64,000 nucleotides of DNA, taken from Chitinophagaceae bacterium. GTDB lineage: Bacteria > Bacteroidota > Bacteroidia > Chitinophagales > Chitinophagaceae. Location: assembly GCA_903642275.1 (NCBI GenBank), contig CAHJWK010000002.1, forward strand, positions 1 through 64,000. Reading direction: 5' to 3'. Below, in pieces: positions 63,303 to 64,000 of the stretch. The notes under the pieces are model-generated. The model made no database searches. It was not told where the DNA came from and was given only the letters and a program-made list of their open reading frames with translations. The stretch's first letter is position 1. Each line of letters opens with the position of its first letter. Made by a program: the position numbers and the translations under genes.

Positions 63303-64000
63303 ATGTATAAAATTATATGCACCCTATTTGTTTTGAGTTGCCTGCAATCAAATGCACAAAGGCTTTTGTATGATAAGCAGTTCTTTGTAAACAGTAAAAT
63401 AAATGGCAACTATTTTTATTCTGATGCAAACTATCAATCACCTTCATGGATAAAAAATATTAATCACAAATTACCTGTTGATGATAAACTTTTTTTTACA
63501 CCAGGCAATAGTTTACAGCTTGATTATATTGCTGCTAACAAAGGTGAATGGAATGCAGCTATAATTTATCATGATATGCGTGGTGTTGATGCATTCACCA
63601 ATGCAACACAATTAGTATTCTGGTTATACATTCAGACCAATACAGATAAAAATTCGCTGCCATTAATTGCGCTTGCAGAAGACAGCAATAATATTTCACC
63701 ATACTTACCAATTCAACATTATATAAGTAATTATGAAACTAACAAATGGATAAAGATTTCTATTCCTTTAAAAGATTTTGGTAATAAGATTTTGTCTAAT
63801 GTTGTCAATCAAATTAAATTCAAACAACAAATTGCGGACAGTAAAGAACATAATCTATACATTGACCAGGTTGAATTGTTACCTGAAGTAAATATTGGTA
63901 ATCATCTTTCACCACCAATAATAACGAATGCTGCAGCATACGAAAAGCACGTTGATATAACCTGGAAACCTGTAACCGATTCATCAATTAAATATATTAA
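63303..64000 (+). CDS. Secreted CBM11/galactose-binding-like protein, 3' end outside window
   Basis: Frame open from ATG 63303 to the window end (232 codons visible). Signal peptide TLFVLSCLQSNA, then a beta-sandwich of about 180 residues. WNAAIIYHDMRGVDAFTN, LVFWLYIQTN and WIKISIPLKDFG fit a CBM11 or galactose-binding-like fold. HVDITWKPVTDSSIKYI at the end looks like the start of an FN3 domain. It starts 4 bp after the GH144 gene, so it is probably an accessory or second enzyme of the same glucan-use operon. Truncated by the window. Confidence 0.7.
   Translation, partial: MYKIICTLFVLSCLQSNAQRLLYDKQFFVNSKINGNYFYSDANYQSPSWIKNINHKLPVDDKLFFTPGNSLQLDYIAANKGEWNAAIIYHDMRGVDAFTNATQLVFWLYIQTNTDKNSLPLIALAEDSNNISPYLPIQHYISNYETNKWIKISIPLKDFGNKILSNVVNQIKFKQQIADSKEHNLYIDQVELLPEVNIGNHLSPPIITNAAAYEKHVDITWKPVTDSSIKYI

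Overview
The window reads as the chromosome of a Bacteroidota bacterium, most likely a member of Chitinophagaceae. The support is AT-rich coding DNA, hardly any Shine-Dalgarno sites, several TAnnTTTG promoter boxes, an archaeal-type ProRS, a type IX secretion plug protein, Bacteroidota-type carbohydrate enzymes and a GH144 enzyme of the family described from Chitinophaga. The genus is an inference. No tRNA, rRNA, CRISPR array, IS element, transposase or phage gene was seen.

Layout. 0-1 kb: the tail of a truncated Gfo/Idh/MocA gene and a decayed DUF2975/YozG-type pair. 1-11.5 kb: an LtaS-like sulfatase-fold enzyme, a PfpI/DJ-1 protein, a GH63-type glucosidase with an amine oxidase, two very small acidic proteins, a Tat-exported MocA oxidoreductase and etfBA. 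11.8-23.8 kb: core and envelope genes (RlpA-like, FadL/OmpP1-like, proS, DUF5362, fsa, small SRP RNA, T9SS plug, pdxA, rsmA, a hydroxyacid dehydrogenase, greA, HIT), a 30-residue cysteine-rich protein and an internally duplicated DoxX-like membrane protein. 24-28.4 kb: OprB-type porin, ppk1, panB. 28.5-34.8 kb: an OpuC/EgtUV-type ABC transporter, a secreted DUF4832 protein, and egtB and egtD. 34.9-47.6 kb: DoxX, TPR protein plus TonB-receptor-like barrel plus HU-CCDC81 protein, FAH hydrolase, prmA, plsY, M48 lipoprotein, TMEM175, small proteins and mutL. 47.7-54.8 kb: nine consecutive minus-strand genes, most separated by copies of a ~196-bp attC-like element, which looks like an integron-type cassette array without an integrase. 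55.0-56.0 kb: a 42-bp palindromic tandem repeat and a GC-richer FN3-like gene. 56.3-64 kb: DUF5703 glycosidase-like protein, an RND efflux permease, a GH144 lipoprotein and the start of a secreted binding protein.

Two regions deserve most attention. The first is the egt locus: a transporter of the family that includes the ergothioneine importer EgtUV sits directly upstream of the hercynine/ergothioneine genes. The substrate-binding domain fused to its permease carries its family motifs in circularly permuted order (C-terminal half first, N-terminal half last). The second is the cassette array between mutL and the FN3-like gene. Its cargo is typical of cassettes (RibD/DHFR-fold, VOC, YciI, cupin, Imm26, secreted proteins of unknown function), and GTTRRRY-like cores lie a few bases past most stop codons.

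All family assignments come from reading motifs and remembered family patterns; no database search was run. Starts were moved to an internal ATG where the longest reading frame began at a TTG or lay upstream of an obvious conserved N-terminus or signal peptide.
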